Below are positions 19,621 to 25,700 of a stretch of DNA of 34,714 nt, piece by piece. Below the pieces are notes generated by a model. That model ran no database searches and was not told where the DNA came from. It saw nothing but the letters and a program-made list of their open reading frames with translations. Source of the DNA: Synechococcus sp. AG-673-A03 (GTDB taxonomy: Bacteria; Cyanobacteriota; Cyanobacteriia; PCC-6307; Cyanobiaceae); the NCBI GenBank assembly GCA_003211275.1, contig QCTE01000016.1, positions 1 through 34,714 of the forward strand, given 5' to 3'. Made by a program: the position numbers and the translations under genes. Numbering within the stretch: position 1 is the stretch's first letter; each line of letters starts with the position of its first letter.

Positions 19621-20069
19621 CAGCCCTTCCAGGGAATCGCCACCACGGCCTCCAGCTGTTGCCAGCGACTGCGATCTGCAACAACACGGTCGGTCAGTCC
19701 CACCCTGTCCAGAGCTGCTGAGAGTCGATCAGGCTTGAGCACGGCGAGGTCTTGGGGAACCTGCGACAACAGCAAAACCTGCTGTTCAGCCGGATCAGCC
19801 AGCACCTGAAGTTCCAGATCCGCCAGCTCTCGCTCAAAGAAGGTTCGACGCAACCGCGAGGTAATCCGTTCACCAAGGGCAGCGGCGAAGTGCTCCAGGG
19901 CATCGCGTTCTCCGGACAAACCGCAATTGAGCGAAAGCCAGATCATCAACTTGGCCCAGCTATCAACGGTCCAGAGCGGCTGAAAGCTCTCACGGTGCTG
20001 GCGAATCAGTTCCAGCAGGGCGAAGTCCACAAGCGTGCCCTGCAACTGTTCGGGATCCGGACGGCTCAT
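19620..20069 (-). CDS. Hypothetical protein, 149 aa
   Basis: I do not recognise the family. The protein starts MSRPDPEQLQGTLVDFALLEL and appears alpha-helical and acidic in its N-terminal half (WAKLMIWLSLNCG, ALEHFAAALGERI), followed by an alternating segment (LADLELQVLADPAEQQVLLLS) that could form beta strands. There is no signal or membrane segment. Its stop overlaps the start of the dioxygenase-like gene by one base, so the two probably act together. An ATG at 20081 would add 4 residues. A 10-bp CCCCCGGGGG palindrome (about 20096-20105) lies in the short divergent promoter space shared with the gene at 20138. Confidence 0.7.
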   Translation of the reverse strand: MSRPDPEQLQGTLVDFALLELIRQHRESFQPLWTVDSWAKLMIWLSLNCGLSGERDALEHFAAALGERITSRLRRTFFERELADLELQVLADPAEQQVLLLSQVPQDLAVLKPDRLSAALDRVGLTDRVVADRSRWQQLEAVVAIPWKG

Positions 20070-20137
20070 GCTGACCCTCACTTGAAGACATCCTCTCCCC
20101 CGGGGGTCAGACTGGTGTTGCGCGTCTACGCCTGACC

Positions 20138-20395
20138 ATGACCCTGGATCTCAATGATCCCGAACTCGAGTTCTCGGATCTGGTTTATGCCTATCAGAGC
20201 TGGGTGATGGCCATCATCAACGACGAAAAACTGGATTCCGAAGACGTCCTGCTCACCGACGAGATCGCTGAAGACGCTCTCAATGCCATGCGCTTCCTGC
20301 CTGGCGAGGTGACCAGCGCGATCGAAACTTCGCTGGCGCGCGTCTATGACGTGGATGCCGACGAACTTGCTGACCTGCTCTTCCCCGAAGACTGA
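20138..20395 (+). CDS. Small acidic hypothetical protein, 85 aa
   Basis: This compact, very acidic protein starts MTLDLNDPELEFSDLVYAYQS and ends DADELADLLFPED. It is predicted to be mostly helical, without cysteines, signal or membrane segment. The composition and the clean ATG make it a convincing gene, probably conserved in cyanobacteria, but I cannot name a function. It is 38 bases upstream of a co-directional short-chain dehydrogenase gene. Confidence 0.72.
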   Translation: MTLDLNDPELEFSDLVYAYQSWVMAIINDEKLDSEDVLLTDEIAEDALNAMRFLPGEVTSAIETSLARVYDVDADELADLLFPED

Positions 20396-20433
20396 GCGAA
20401 CCCGCGAGACTGATCTGGCGCTGACTTCGCCGC

Positions 20434-21354
20434 ATGGGCTGGACCATCGACGACATGCCTGACTTGCGAGGACGGATCGCCCTCGTCACAGGTGCCAACA
20501 GCGGCCTCGGCCTCGAAACCACGCGGGCCTTGCTCCGGTCGGGAGCGACTGTGCTGATGGCCTGTCGCAGCCGCCGCAAAGGAGAGGCGGCCCGCGCGGA
20601 ACTGCTGGAGCTGGGGTCCTCAGGCGTGGACCTGCTCGACCTGGATCTCGCTGATCTCGACAGTGTCGATGCCTGTTGCCGAGAGGTTCGGTCGCGCTAC
20701 GAGCGGTTGGATCTTTTGATCAACAACGCGGGATTGATGGCACCTCCACGGCTGCTGAGTCAGCAGGGGCATGAAATGCAGTTCGCGGTGAATCACCTTG
20801 GCCACTTCGCTCTGACACAGGCCTTACTGCCTCTGATGGAGGGCCGTGAGCAAGCTCGAGTCGTCACCGTCACCTCGGGAGCGCAATATTTCGGAGCGAT
20901 CGCTTGGGATGACCTGAGCGGTGAAAAGTGCTACGACCGCTGGAAGGCTTACAGCCAGAGCAAGTTGGCCAATGTGATGTTTGCACTGGAATTCAATCAG
21001 CGTCTCGAGCAATCGGGAAGCACCGTGAGATCGCTGGCGGCCCATCCAGGCCTGGCGCGGACGAATCTTCAACCGCTTTCGGTGGCATCCAGTGGTGCCT
21101 GGCAGGAAGCCCTGGCTTACCGATTGATGGATCCCATTTTCCAGAGCGCAGCCCAGGGGGCACTACCGCAGCTACTGGCGGCAACATCGCCATCTGCAAA
21201 AGGTGGAGAGCACTATGGCCCCAGTCAGTTTGGAGGACTGCGTGGTGCTCCGAAACAACAGCCCGTGGCTCGCGCCGCTCGCAGCCAAGAACAGAGATCC
21301 CGCCTCTGGGCAATCAGTGCCGAACTGATCCAGAGCAGAGGCGCAACGGCATGA
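20434..21354 (+). CDS. Short-chain dehydrogenase/reductase (retinol dehydrogenase/POR-like), 306 aa
   Basis: This is a Rossmann-fold NADP(H)-dependent oxidoreductase. Visible motifs are TGANSGLG at residues 19-26 (cofactor binding), the basic RSRRKG that follows beta-2 (favouring NADPH), NNAG at 97-100, Ser148 in VTSGA, and the catalytic pair Tyr173 and Lys177 in YSQSK. The overall pattern (HLGHFALTQALLPL, AAHPGLARTNL) matches the retinol dehydrogenase/WW-domain oxidoreductase/protochlorophyllide reductase-related subgroup. It is not the light-dependent POR itself. The stop codon overlaps an ATG of the Fur-family gene (ATGA). The substrate is unknown. Confidence 0.9.
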   Translation: MGWTIDDMPDLRGRIALVTGANSGLGLETTRALLRSGATVLMACRSRRKGEAARAELLELGSSGVDLLDLDLADLDSVDACCREVRSRYERLDLLINNAGLMAPPRLLSQQGHEMQFAVNHLGHFALTQALLPLMEGREQARVVTVTSGAQYFGAIAWDDLSGEKCYDRWKAYSQSKLANVMFALEFNQRLEQSGSTVRSLAAHPGLARTNLQPLSVASSGAWQEALAYRLMDPIFQSAAQGALPQLLAATSPSAKGGEHYGPSQFGGLRGAPKQQPVARAARSQEQRSRLWAISAELIQSRGATA

Positions 21355-21764
21355 GGTCAGATTTCAGCATGGAGCAGCAAGGATCCACAGGCACGCAACG
21401 GCAGCAATTGCTGCTGGAGGAACTGCAAAAGAGTCAGTCCGAAATGACCGGCCAGCAGCTGCATCGCTGCCTGGAAGGGCAACCGGGCGCCATGGGGCTT
21501 GCAACCGTCTATCGCAATCTGCGCAAACTCCATCAACAGGGCAAGGTGCGCTGCCGGCATCTGCCGACAGGCGAAGCGCTCTACGCACCGGTCGATCGTG
21601 ATGCGCACCATCTCACCTGTGTGAGCTGCGGCACCACGCAGACCTTGGAGCAGTGCCCTATTCATGAAATGAACGTGCAAACTCCGCAAACGGACAACTT
21701 CAAGCTGATCTTTCACACGCTGGAGTTCTTCGGGATCTGCAACAGATGCCGTCCTAAGAGTTGA
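21351..21764 (+). CDS. Fur-family metalloregulator, 137 aa
   Basis: The winged-helix recognition segment is LATVYRNLRKLHQQGKVRC. Two CxxC pairs (CVSC and CNRC, C84/C87 and C124/C127 when numbered from the ATG at 21369) form the structural zinc site, and the HH pair before the first CxxC is a likely part of the metal site. This is the layout of Fur, Zur and PerR proteins. The shortened metal-site region (EQCPIHEMN) is somewhat closer to Zur-like members, but that is a weak inference. The ATG at 21351 overlaps the dehydrogenase stop; the ATG at 21369 (131 aa) is the alternative. Coupling suggests a shared response. Confidence 0.85.
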   Translation: MRSDFSMEQQGSTGTQRQQLLLEELQKSQSEMTGQQLHRCLEGQPGAMGLATVYRNLRKLHQQGKVRCRHLPTGEALYAPVDRDAHHLTCVSCGTTQTLEQCPIHEMNVQTPQTDNFKLIFHTLEFFGICNRCRPKS

Positions 21765-21826
21765 ATCACACCAAGACCGGATCAAGCCACCATTGGGCCT
21801 GGTGATCCTTCTGAGCAGGGTGTGAT
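21765..21826 (+). terminator. Nested stem-loop after Fur-family gene
   Basis: An 8-bp outer repeat (ATCACACC at 21765-21772 and GGTGTGAT at 21819-21826) starts directly after the stop codon and encloses a perfect 6-bp inner repeat (GGATCA at 21779 and TGATCC at 21803). No T run follows. It could end the dehydrogenase/Fur transcript, or be a regulatory structure. Confidence 0.4.
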
Positions 21827-21839
21827 CAGACTGCTGAAC

Positions 21840-22112
21840 ATGCCGAACCGCAATCGAACCAGCCAAGAACCCCCAGTGAAGTCCGGAGGAGAGGGGTGGT
21901 TGGTGAACGGTGCACAAAAGCTGCTGGTGCAGTTCAAGCCCGACACGCCATCGGCCCAGGAGCAGTGGGTCTCCGTGAGAACGTACGGATGGGTGCCACC
22001 GCATCCGCCCGAGCCCCAGTCACGACGACGAATGCTCAGACACAACGCCATCGAAGCTTGGGAGACGATGCTGAGGACAGGCTGGCGACGCTGTTCACCG
22101 CCCGTGCACTAG
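21840..22112 (+). CDS. DUF1651 family protein, 90 aa
   Basis: The pattern matches DUF1651, small proteins known mainly from marine Synechococcus and Prochlorococcus. The features are a GEGWLVNG start motif, an internal VRTYGWVPPHPPEPQSRRR stretch and the conserved end EAWETMLRTGWRRC. Function is unknown. A GTG at 21822 lies within the preceding hairpin, so the ATG at 21840 is the better start. This is the first gene of the small-gene islet that runs to the tRNA. Confidence 0.82.
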   Translation: MPNRNRTSQEPPVKSGGEGWLVNGAQKLLVQFKPDTPSAQEQWVSVRTYGWVPPHPPEPQSRRRMLRHNAIEAWETMLRTGWRRCSPPVH

Positions 22113-22125
22113 AGACTCGGAGATG

Positions 22126-22165
22126 TGACTCTCCACAGAAACCATGACTCTCCAGTGACTCTCCA
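22126..22165 (+). repeat. Three copies of TGACTCTCCA
   Basis: The decamer TGACTCTCCA occurs at 22126, 22145 and 22156. The first and third copies extend to a shared GTGACTCTCCACAG. They lie between the stops of the convergent DUF1651 gene and the 68-residue gene. The spacing (19 and 11 bases) is irregular, so this is not a CRISPR. It could be a protein-binding cluster or slippage product. Confidence 0.6.
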
Positions 22166-22184
22166 CAGGTCCAGACCAGGGGAT

Positions 22185-22391
22185 TTAGTCGGATACTCGA
22201 ATTAAACTCCTCTCGGAAGAGTCAACACGATCCAGCCCAGTGTCCATAGGCAGTCTGGAGCTGTTGGCTTGCGAAGCAGTGACAAGCCAGACCACCACAG
22301 CCACGACGCTGACCCCGACCAGAACCCCAAACGCTCGAAGCAGATGATGGGTGATGTCGTCGGGATGCCGCTGGGGTGAGCTCGGTGCCAT
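22185..22391 (-). CDS. Small single-pass membrane protein, 68 aa
   Basis: The protein has an N-terminal polar part (MAPSSPQRHPDDITHHLLRAF), one strong transmembrane segment (about residues 21-38, GVLVGVSVVAVVVWLV) and a polar, acidic tail. I do not recognise a family. The ATG at 22391 directly follows an in-frame TTG at 22394. It is convergent with the DUF1651 gene. Its hydrophobic pattern makes it a likely gene, with unknown role. Confidence 0.55.
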   Translation of the reverse strand: MAPSSPQRHPDDITHHLLRAFGVLVGVSVVAVVVWLVTASQANSSRLPMDTGLDRVDSSERSLIRVSD

Positions 22392-22528
22392 CAAGACTGC
22401 GCGGATGGTTCAGTTCTGGCCAACCCAAATCACCTGGGCAAGCAAATGCGCAATTGTTTCCTGAATTGCTGAAGCATTTGCGGGCTTGTCTGAACCAGAG
22501 CTAGAGCAAATGGATGCCATCCATCCCC

Positions 22529-22693
22529 ATGACAAGCAGCACTGACCATTCCGAATCCCTGCTGGAGGATCTCGTCGCAGAGGAAATTGCCCTCCAGATT
22601 GATCACATTGCTGAGTCACTGCAGCGCGAAGGTTGGCCCATGCCACTGGTGAAACGTTTCATGCACCGTGCGGTCGAAAACTTGCCTGAGTAG
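22529..22693 (+). CDS. Small acidic helical protein, 54 aa
   Basis: The frame begins with ATG at 22529 (an in-frame ATG at 22514 would add 5 residues) and ends in TAG. It encodes MTSSTDHSESLLEDLVAEEI followed by an amphipathic helix with AESLQREGWPMPLVKRFMHR and a short end. The regular heptad-like acidic/hydrophobic spacing and a perfect hairpin 12 bases after the stop support a real gene. Function is unknown. It precedes the Hli gene by 161 bases. Confidence 0.6.
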   Translation: MTSSTDHSESLLEDLVAEEIALQIDHIAESLQREGWPMPLVKRFMHRAVENLPE

Positions 22694-22704
22694 GCGGAGG
22701 AGAC

Positions 22705-22722
22705 TGTCCCGCACTTGGGACA
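22705..22722 (+). terminator. Hairpin after 54-aa gene
   Basis: A perfect 6-bp stem, TGTCCC-GCACTT-GGGACA, lies 11 bases after the stop codon. No T run follows. It probably ends the small transcript before the Hli leader. Confidence 0.4.
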
Positions 22723-22854
22723 ACCAATCGGTGAATGTGCTCCCGTGGAACCCGTCTGAAAAGGTCCTGAAACCGAACCTGCATGGGCGGCTGTCCTGCC
22801 TCCCACGCAGCCAACAACAGGCGTAGACCGAAGAGGTCCCACTCGGAGACATCC

Positions 22855-23088
22855 ATGACAGCAACCACACTTCAGGCACCCACCGGACTGGTGACTCACG
22901 ATCTTGAGGGGCACGACAACGTCTACCCCAAGGAACCACAAATGGAATTTGCTGGACCTGACGCTGGTTGGGGGTTCCACGCAAGGGCGGAGCAGTTAAA
23001 CGGGCGTCTCGCCATGCTCGGATTCATTGCTGCGATCGCAACGGAATTGATCAGTGGCGAAGGCTTACTCCACACCATTGGCCTTTAA
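22855..23088 (+). CDS. High-light-inducible (Hli) protein, 77 aa
   Basis: Hli proteins are single-helix relatives of plant light-harvesting proteins. They sit in thylakoid membranes, bind chlorophyll and carotenoid, and protect photosystem assembly under stress. The hallmark chlorophyll-binding motif is visible as RAEQLNGRLAMLGF, followed by a hydrophobic IAAIATELISGEGLLHTIGL end. The N-terminal 45 residues are polar and contain WGFHARAE just before the helix. The ATG at 22855 is preferred over an in-frame upstream start that would add 24 basic residues. The gene is alone, with a strong hairpin after its stop. Hli genes are typically stress-induced, which fits its own leader of more than 130 bases. 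Confidence 0.93.
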   Translation: MTATTLQAPTGLVTHDLEGHDNVYPKEPQMEFAGPDAGWGFHARAEQLNGRLAMLGFIAAIATELISGEGLLHTIGL

Positions 23089-23098
23089 CTGTGATCCA

Positions 23099-23131
23099 AG
23101 CCAGACATCGTCGCAGCGACGATGTCTGGCT
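23099..23131 (+). terminator. Perfect inverted repeat after Hli gene
   Basis: The 16-base arms AGCCAGACATCGTCGC and GCGACGATGTCTGGCT are perfectly complementary around a single base, so the physical hairpin has about 14 bp and a 5-base loop. It starts 10 bases after the hli stop. It is a very stable transcript end or RNA-stabilising hairpin, without a T run. Confidence 0.6.
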
Positions 23132-23318
23132 GATCAATCACGAATGCTGCCGAACCCGCAGCGTATTGATCGGGATCAAAGAGGTAACACACTTCACTGG
23201 CTGGGCTGAATCAAGTACAGACAACATCAATGCCAAGATCGGCAAAATCAAGGATCAAACGATCAGCATTCTTGTGCATCAGATCTGCAAACTCACCAGC
23301 CACGAGAATGCTGGCGCA

Positions 23319-23504
23319 TTATCCAGAAGCATCACAACGCTCGTGATAATCGAGATACTCCCTTACTTGTAGATCTGGCATCTGCATGATCTTTGTCATG
23401 AGATCCTGCCTGTAGTTATAGAGCCCTTTGCAACCTTTCAGTGGCTCGAGCAATAGCTCAAGCAAATGGGCTTTGGCACTTGTTCCTGACATTGATTGTC
23501 TCAT
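23319..23504 (-). CDS. Possible small protein, 61 aa
   Basis: The ATG-started frame encodes MRQSMSGTSAKAHLLELLLE, then GCKGLYNYRQDLMTKIMQMP and VREYLDYHERCD. The composition is protein-like, with regular helical spacing, and no frame on the opposite strand is better. There is no recognisable family and no clear ribosome binding site. It lies in a long sparse stretch between the Hli gene and the P-loop kinase gene, so it may also be a chance frame. Confidence 0.35.
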   Translation of the reverse strand: MRQSMSGTSAKAHLLELLLEPLKGCKGLYNYRQDLMTKIMQMPDLQVREYLDYHERCDASG

Positions 23505-23888
23505 TCAAATCATTCTGTTAGTTCAACGGGATTGCTGGAAGCCAGATCAGCAAAGGTTTTCAACCACCCCACCATGTTTCAGCTTTTGCAATCAGCGGCA
23601 ATCTCTGCAATGACGGGAGTGCGCGCTGAGAAAGGAAAGAATTGCATTGGCAAGCCTCGAGTCATGAAGATCATCCCTCCGGTCACTCCACCATCGCGGA
23701 AACAGGCTGAGCTCGCATCACCCAAAGGTGTGATTATTCAGGCCAATGAATCCCCCAATAGAGGGGCCAGGACAAACCAAAGCCTGGCCCGCTCGTGACA
23801 TCTGACTTCGCATTGGGCAATGAAGCCATGCCCCATTGCATTGAGGGCGAAACATAATGAATGACGGGCCTCGACCACCGATCTCAAC
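23505..23888. other. Gene-poor stretch of the islet
   Basis: I find no convincing gene here. A 100-residue plus-strand frame (23496-23798) lacks protein-like composition. The stretch is AT-richer than the flanking core genome and contains overlapping hairpins at 23752-23790. It may be leader sequence for the gene at 23889 or decayed coding DNA. Confidence 0.5.
23752..23790 (+). promoter_or_regulatory. Two overlapping, mutually exclusive hairpins
   Basis: A small hairpin (CCCC at 23753, GGGG at 23763) shares its right arm with the left arm of a perfect 8-bp hairpin (GGGCCAGG at 23764-23771 and CCTGGCCC at 23783-23790). Both cannot form together, as in an attenuator. The P-loop kinase gene starts 98 bases downstream. 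A simple terminator on either strand is equally possible. Confidence 0.3.
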
Positions 23889-24485
23889 ATGCGCATCGCC
23901 ATCAGTGGATCTCACTCTCTCGGCAAAAGCACCTTGGTCTGGGACTGGGTGAAACGGCATCCCCAATACACGCGCGAAGAGGAACCGTTCCGTGCCCTCG
24001 ATAGCGAAATGTATGACATCCGATTCCGCCAGGAAAGCAACCGTTTGCACAACGGAATACAGATGTATTATAACGCTAGTCGCGTGAATCTTTATTCATC
24101 AATCAACGACTGTGTGATTTTCGATCGCGCTCCGGTTGATTACATCGCGTACTCGCAATACACAGCCGACAAACAAACAACCGATATTGATGATGCATTT
24201 GTGGAAGCAATGGTGCCGAGAGTTAGAGAGACGCTTCAGAGGCTTGATTTAGTTGTCTTTGTCCCCATGACTGATCGCTGGCCAGTGGACATGGAGGATG
24301 ACGGCATCAGACCCGTCGATCTTCCTTACCGAGCAGAAGTCGATGCGATCTTTAAACAGATCTATCGGGATGAACGCTTTTCAGTCATACCTGACAAAAA
24401 TCGGCCAAAGCTGATCGAACTCTGGGGCTCCCGTGAGCAAAGGCTGGATCGACTCCAGCAAGCAGCAGCCTCATGTATGCCCTGA
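23889..24485 (+). CDS. NadR/AAA_28-like P-loop kinase or ATPase, 198 aa
   Basis: The protein begins with a P-loop: MRIAISGSHSLGKST, with Walker A at residues 7-15 and the invariant lysine K13. A DRAPVDYIAY segment (about residues 79-88) corresponds to the DRxPxD signature of nucleoside-kinase-like AAA_28 proteins, the group that includes the kinase part of NadR. The remaining helices are as expected, and the length is normal for a stand-alone member. The substrate is unknown and may be a nucleoside, a nicotinamide riboside or a small metabolite. The gene is AT-richer than its core neighbours and stands alone in the islet, suggesting acquired DNA. Confidence 0.8.
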   Translation: MRIAISGSHSLGKSTLVWDWVKRHPQYTREEEPFRALDSEMYDIRFRQESNRLHNGIQMYYNASRVNLYSSINDCVIFDRAPVDYIAYSQYTADKQTTDIDDAFVEAMVPRVRETLQRLDLVVFVPMTDRWPVDMEDDGIRPVDLPYRAEVDAIFKQIYRDERFSVIPDKNRPKLIELWGSREQRLDRLQQAAASCMP

Positions 24486-24635
24486 TTGCTTTGTCAAAAG
24501 CGATGGGGCCCTGCAGCTGAGCATTGCGAGACATGTGTCCCCTGCTTGACAGACACAACAACAGATTTCCGGGATGGTGGCTTTAACCGCGATGGATCCA
24601 ATGTCCAGAAGCAGTTGGCTGAAGAGCCCAACACG

Positions 24636-24782
24636 ATGTTCAGCCGCCTCCACATGGCAGACATCTCGACAGCATTCAGTAGAGGAGTCCAAACAACGGG
24701 TCGAGATGCTTTGGTCGATGCCTTCGTCAACCTCCGAGAAAGCGAAAGAATCTCACTGATGAAGAAGGTTTCAACTACATGA
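24636..24782 (+). CDS. Small helical protein, 48 aa
   Basis: The ATG at 24636 opens MFSRLHMADISTAFSRGVQT, followed by GRDALVDAFVNLRESERISL and a short end. This is a strongly protein-like, helical sequence. The open frame extends upstream to 24486 through poor-composition sequence, with a TTG at 24615 as an alternative start. A hairpin (24795-24830) after the stop supports transcription. Function is unknown. Confidence 0.5.
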   Translation: MFSRLHMADISTAFSRGVQTTGRDALVDAFVNLRESERISLMKKVSTT

Positions 24783-24794
24783 TCAACGTTGACT

Positions 24795-24830
24795 AACCCG
24801 ACGCTGCAATCCGCATTACGCCGCCGGGTT
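24795..24830 (+). terminator. Hairpin after the 48-aa gene
   Basis: Arms AACCCGACG (24795-24803) and CGCCGGGTT (24822-24830) pair with one mismatch over 9 positions around an 18-base loop, 12 bases after the stop. A moderate terminator candidate. Confidence 0.35.
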
Positions 24831-24843
24831 TGTCGAGACGCGC

Positions 24844-24951
24844 ATGGACCTTTCATTTCCCAGCGGCGCAATTATGGCAATCGCATGGGTGCTTGCGTGG
24901 CTTCCGATGACTGAACTGACCTCAGCTGAATTCGGTTGGACAAGGTGCTGA
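24844..24951 (+). CDS. Possible membrane microprotein, 35 aa
   Basis: The ATG-started frame encodes MDLSFPSGAIMAIAWVLAWL and then PMTELTSAEFGWTRC. It has one hydrophobic segment flanked by polar ends, the layout of a single-pass peptide. There is no strong ribosome binding site, and a frame of this length can arise by chance. It lies in a 450-base stretch that otherwise holds only hairpins (24783-25236). Confidence 0.3.
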   Translation: MDLSFPSGAIMAIAWVLAWLPMTELTSAEFGWTRC

Positions 24952-25130
24952 AACCCCTCTGGCTGAGGCGCGACTGATTGTGGTTTGCCGCTGCTCAGAT
25001 ACGCCGTCTTTCCTTTGGGCTTCTCATGAGATGGTCAGCCGTCGGACTTGAGTCATGGTTGGTCATCACTGACCGGCTGGACAGCACAGAAATCTCAAGT
25101 TGAATAGCCATGACACGGACCCTCACTTCG

Positions 25131-25158
25131 CGCCCCCTTGAGAAAGGGGCGTTTTTTG
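25131..25158 (+). terminator. Intrinsic terminator
   Basis: A CGCCCC/GGGGCG stem encloses the loop CTTGAGAAA and is followed directly by TTTTTT. This is the only textbook rho-independent terminator seen in the window. No annotated gene ends just before it, so it may end a small RNA that starts upstream; a 5-bp hairpin (GGTCA-TCAC-TGACC) lies at about 25060-25075. Confidence 0.8.
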
Positions 25159-25236
25159 TGGGACTCGATCAGGCCATTCAAAATCTGAACATCGGTCTGA
25201 GTTCACTTACGAGTAAGGTCAGCCTCCTTGATCGAG

Positions 25237-25509
25237 ATGGCAATGCTGCAAAGCCTGTTTTCAGTCGTCCTTGCAGCTGTGATGTGGGTGCAGGTTCCGC
25301 AATGGCAAGCCGATTGGTCGCAGTGCTCGGTGGACGTACCAGACGTTGACTGCCACTGGTATGTCGTCGCTCCAGACAACACCTTTGGCGAAGGCTTCAG
25401 CTGGGAAAACTCTCCATGGTTCAGCGCTGAAGGGTTACTTGATGTTGCCGAGCTGAACAACACCATGAACTCCATCCAGCAGCCAGAACTTGACTCAGCT
25501 CCTGCCTAA
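25237..25509 (+). CDS. Small secreted or periplasmic protein, 90 aa
   Basis: The N-terminus MAMLQSLFSVVLAAVMWVQV looks like a signal peptide or an anchor. The mature part is Trp- and Asp-rich (QWQADWSQC, DCHWYVVAPD, FSWENSPWF), with two cysteines (C30, C39) that could form a disulfide. I do not recognise the family. An in-frame TTG at 25228 is an alternative start. It lies 65 bases before the 3' end of the tRNA-Val gene, on the opposite strand. Confidence 0.6.
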   Translation: MAMLQSLFSVVLAAVMWVQVPQWQADWSQCSVDVPDVDCHWYVVAPDNTFGEGFSWENSPWFSAEGLLDVAELNNTMNSIQQPELDSAPA

Positions 25510-25573
25510 GCCGCTTCCCAGATGAAAGCCTTGTTCCCGCTACAGAACTGCGTTTTGAGGTGGTGGCTCGGGA

Positions 25574-25645
25574 TGGGCGATACGGGGATCGAACCTGTGA
25601 CAATCTCCTTGTAAGGGAGGTGCTCTACCGCTGAGCTAATCGCCC
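25574..25645 (-). tRNA. tRNA-Val (UAC)
   Basis: Read on the minus strand, the gene folds as a tRNA. It has a perfect 7-bp acceptor stem GGGCGAT/ATCGCCC, a D stem GCTC/GAGC, an anticodon loop CTTACAA with anticodon TAC at 34-36, a 5-base variable loop, and a T arm with TTCGATC. Anticodon UAC decodes valine. The 3' CCA is not encoded. Two A-C mispairs are seen (27:43 in the anticodon stem and 51:63 in the T stem), which is unusual. The 3' end borders the accessory islet. Confidence 0.93.
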
Positions 25646-25700
25646 GAGAAGCCGATTCTGCCTGATCAAGGCACGCTGGAACAGCTCAACACGAATTGCT

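Noticed and set aside
20928-21350. Extended N-terminus of the Fur-family protein
   Set aside because: The extension lies in the dehydrogenase gene in another frame. Fur-family proteins have short N-termini, so starts at 21351 or 21369 are preferred.
22126-22165. CRISPR array
   Set aside because: The repeats are only 10 bases, unevenly spaced and without spacers or cas genes.
23496-23798. 100-codon plus-strand frame
   Set aside because: It has no protein-like pattern, no ribosome binding site, and overlaps strong hairpins.
25110-25349. 79-codon plus-strand frame across the terminator
   Set aside because: It runs through an intrinsic terminator and overlaps the better-composed 90-residue gene in another frame.
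21765-25573. Integrated element with integrase and att repeats
   Set aside because: No integrase or transposase gene is present, and I found no duplicate of the tRNA 3' end in the islet. Only the position suggests integration.
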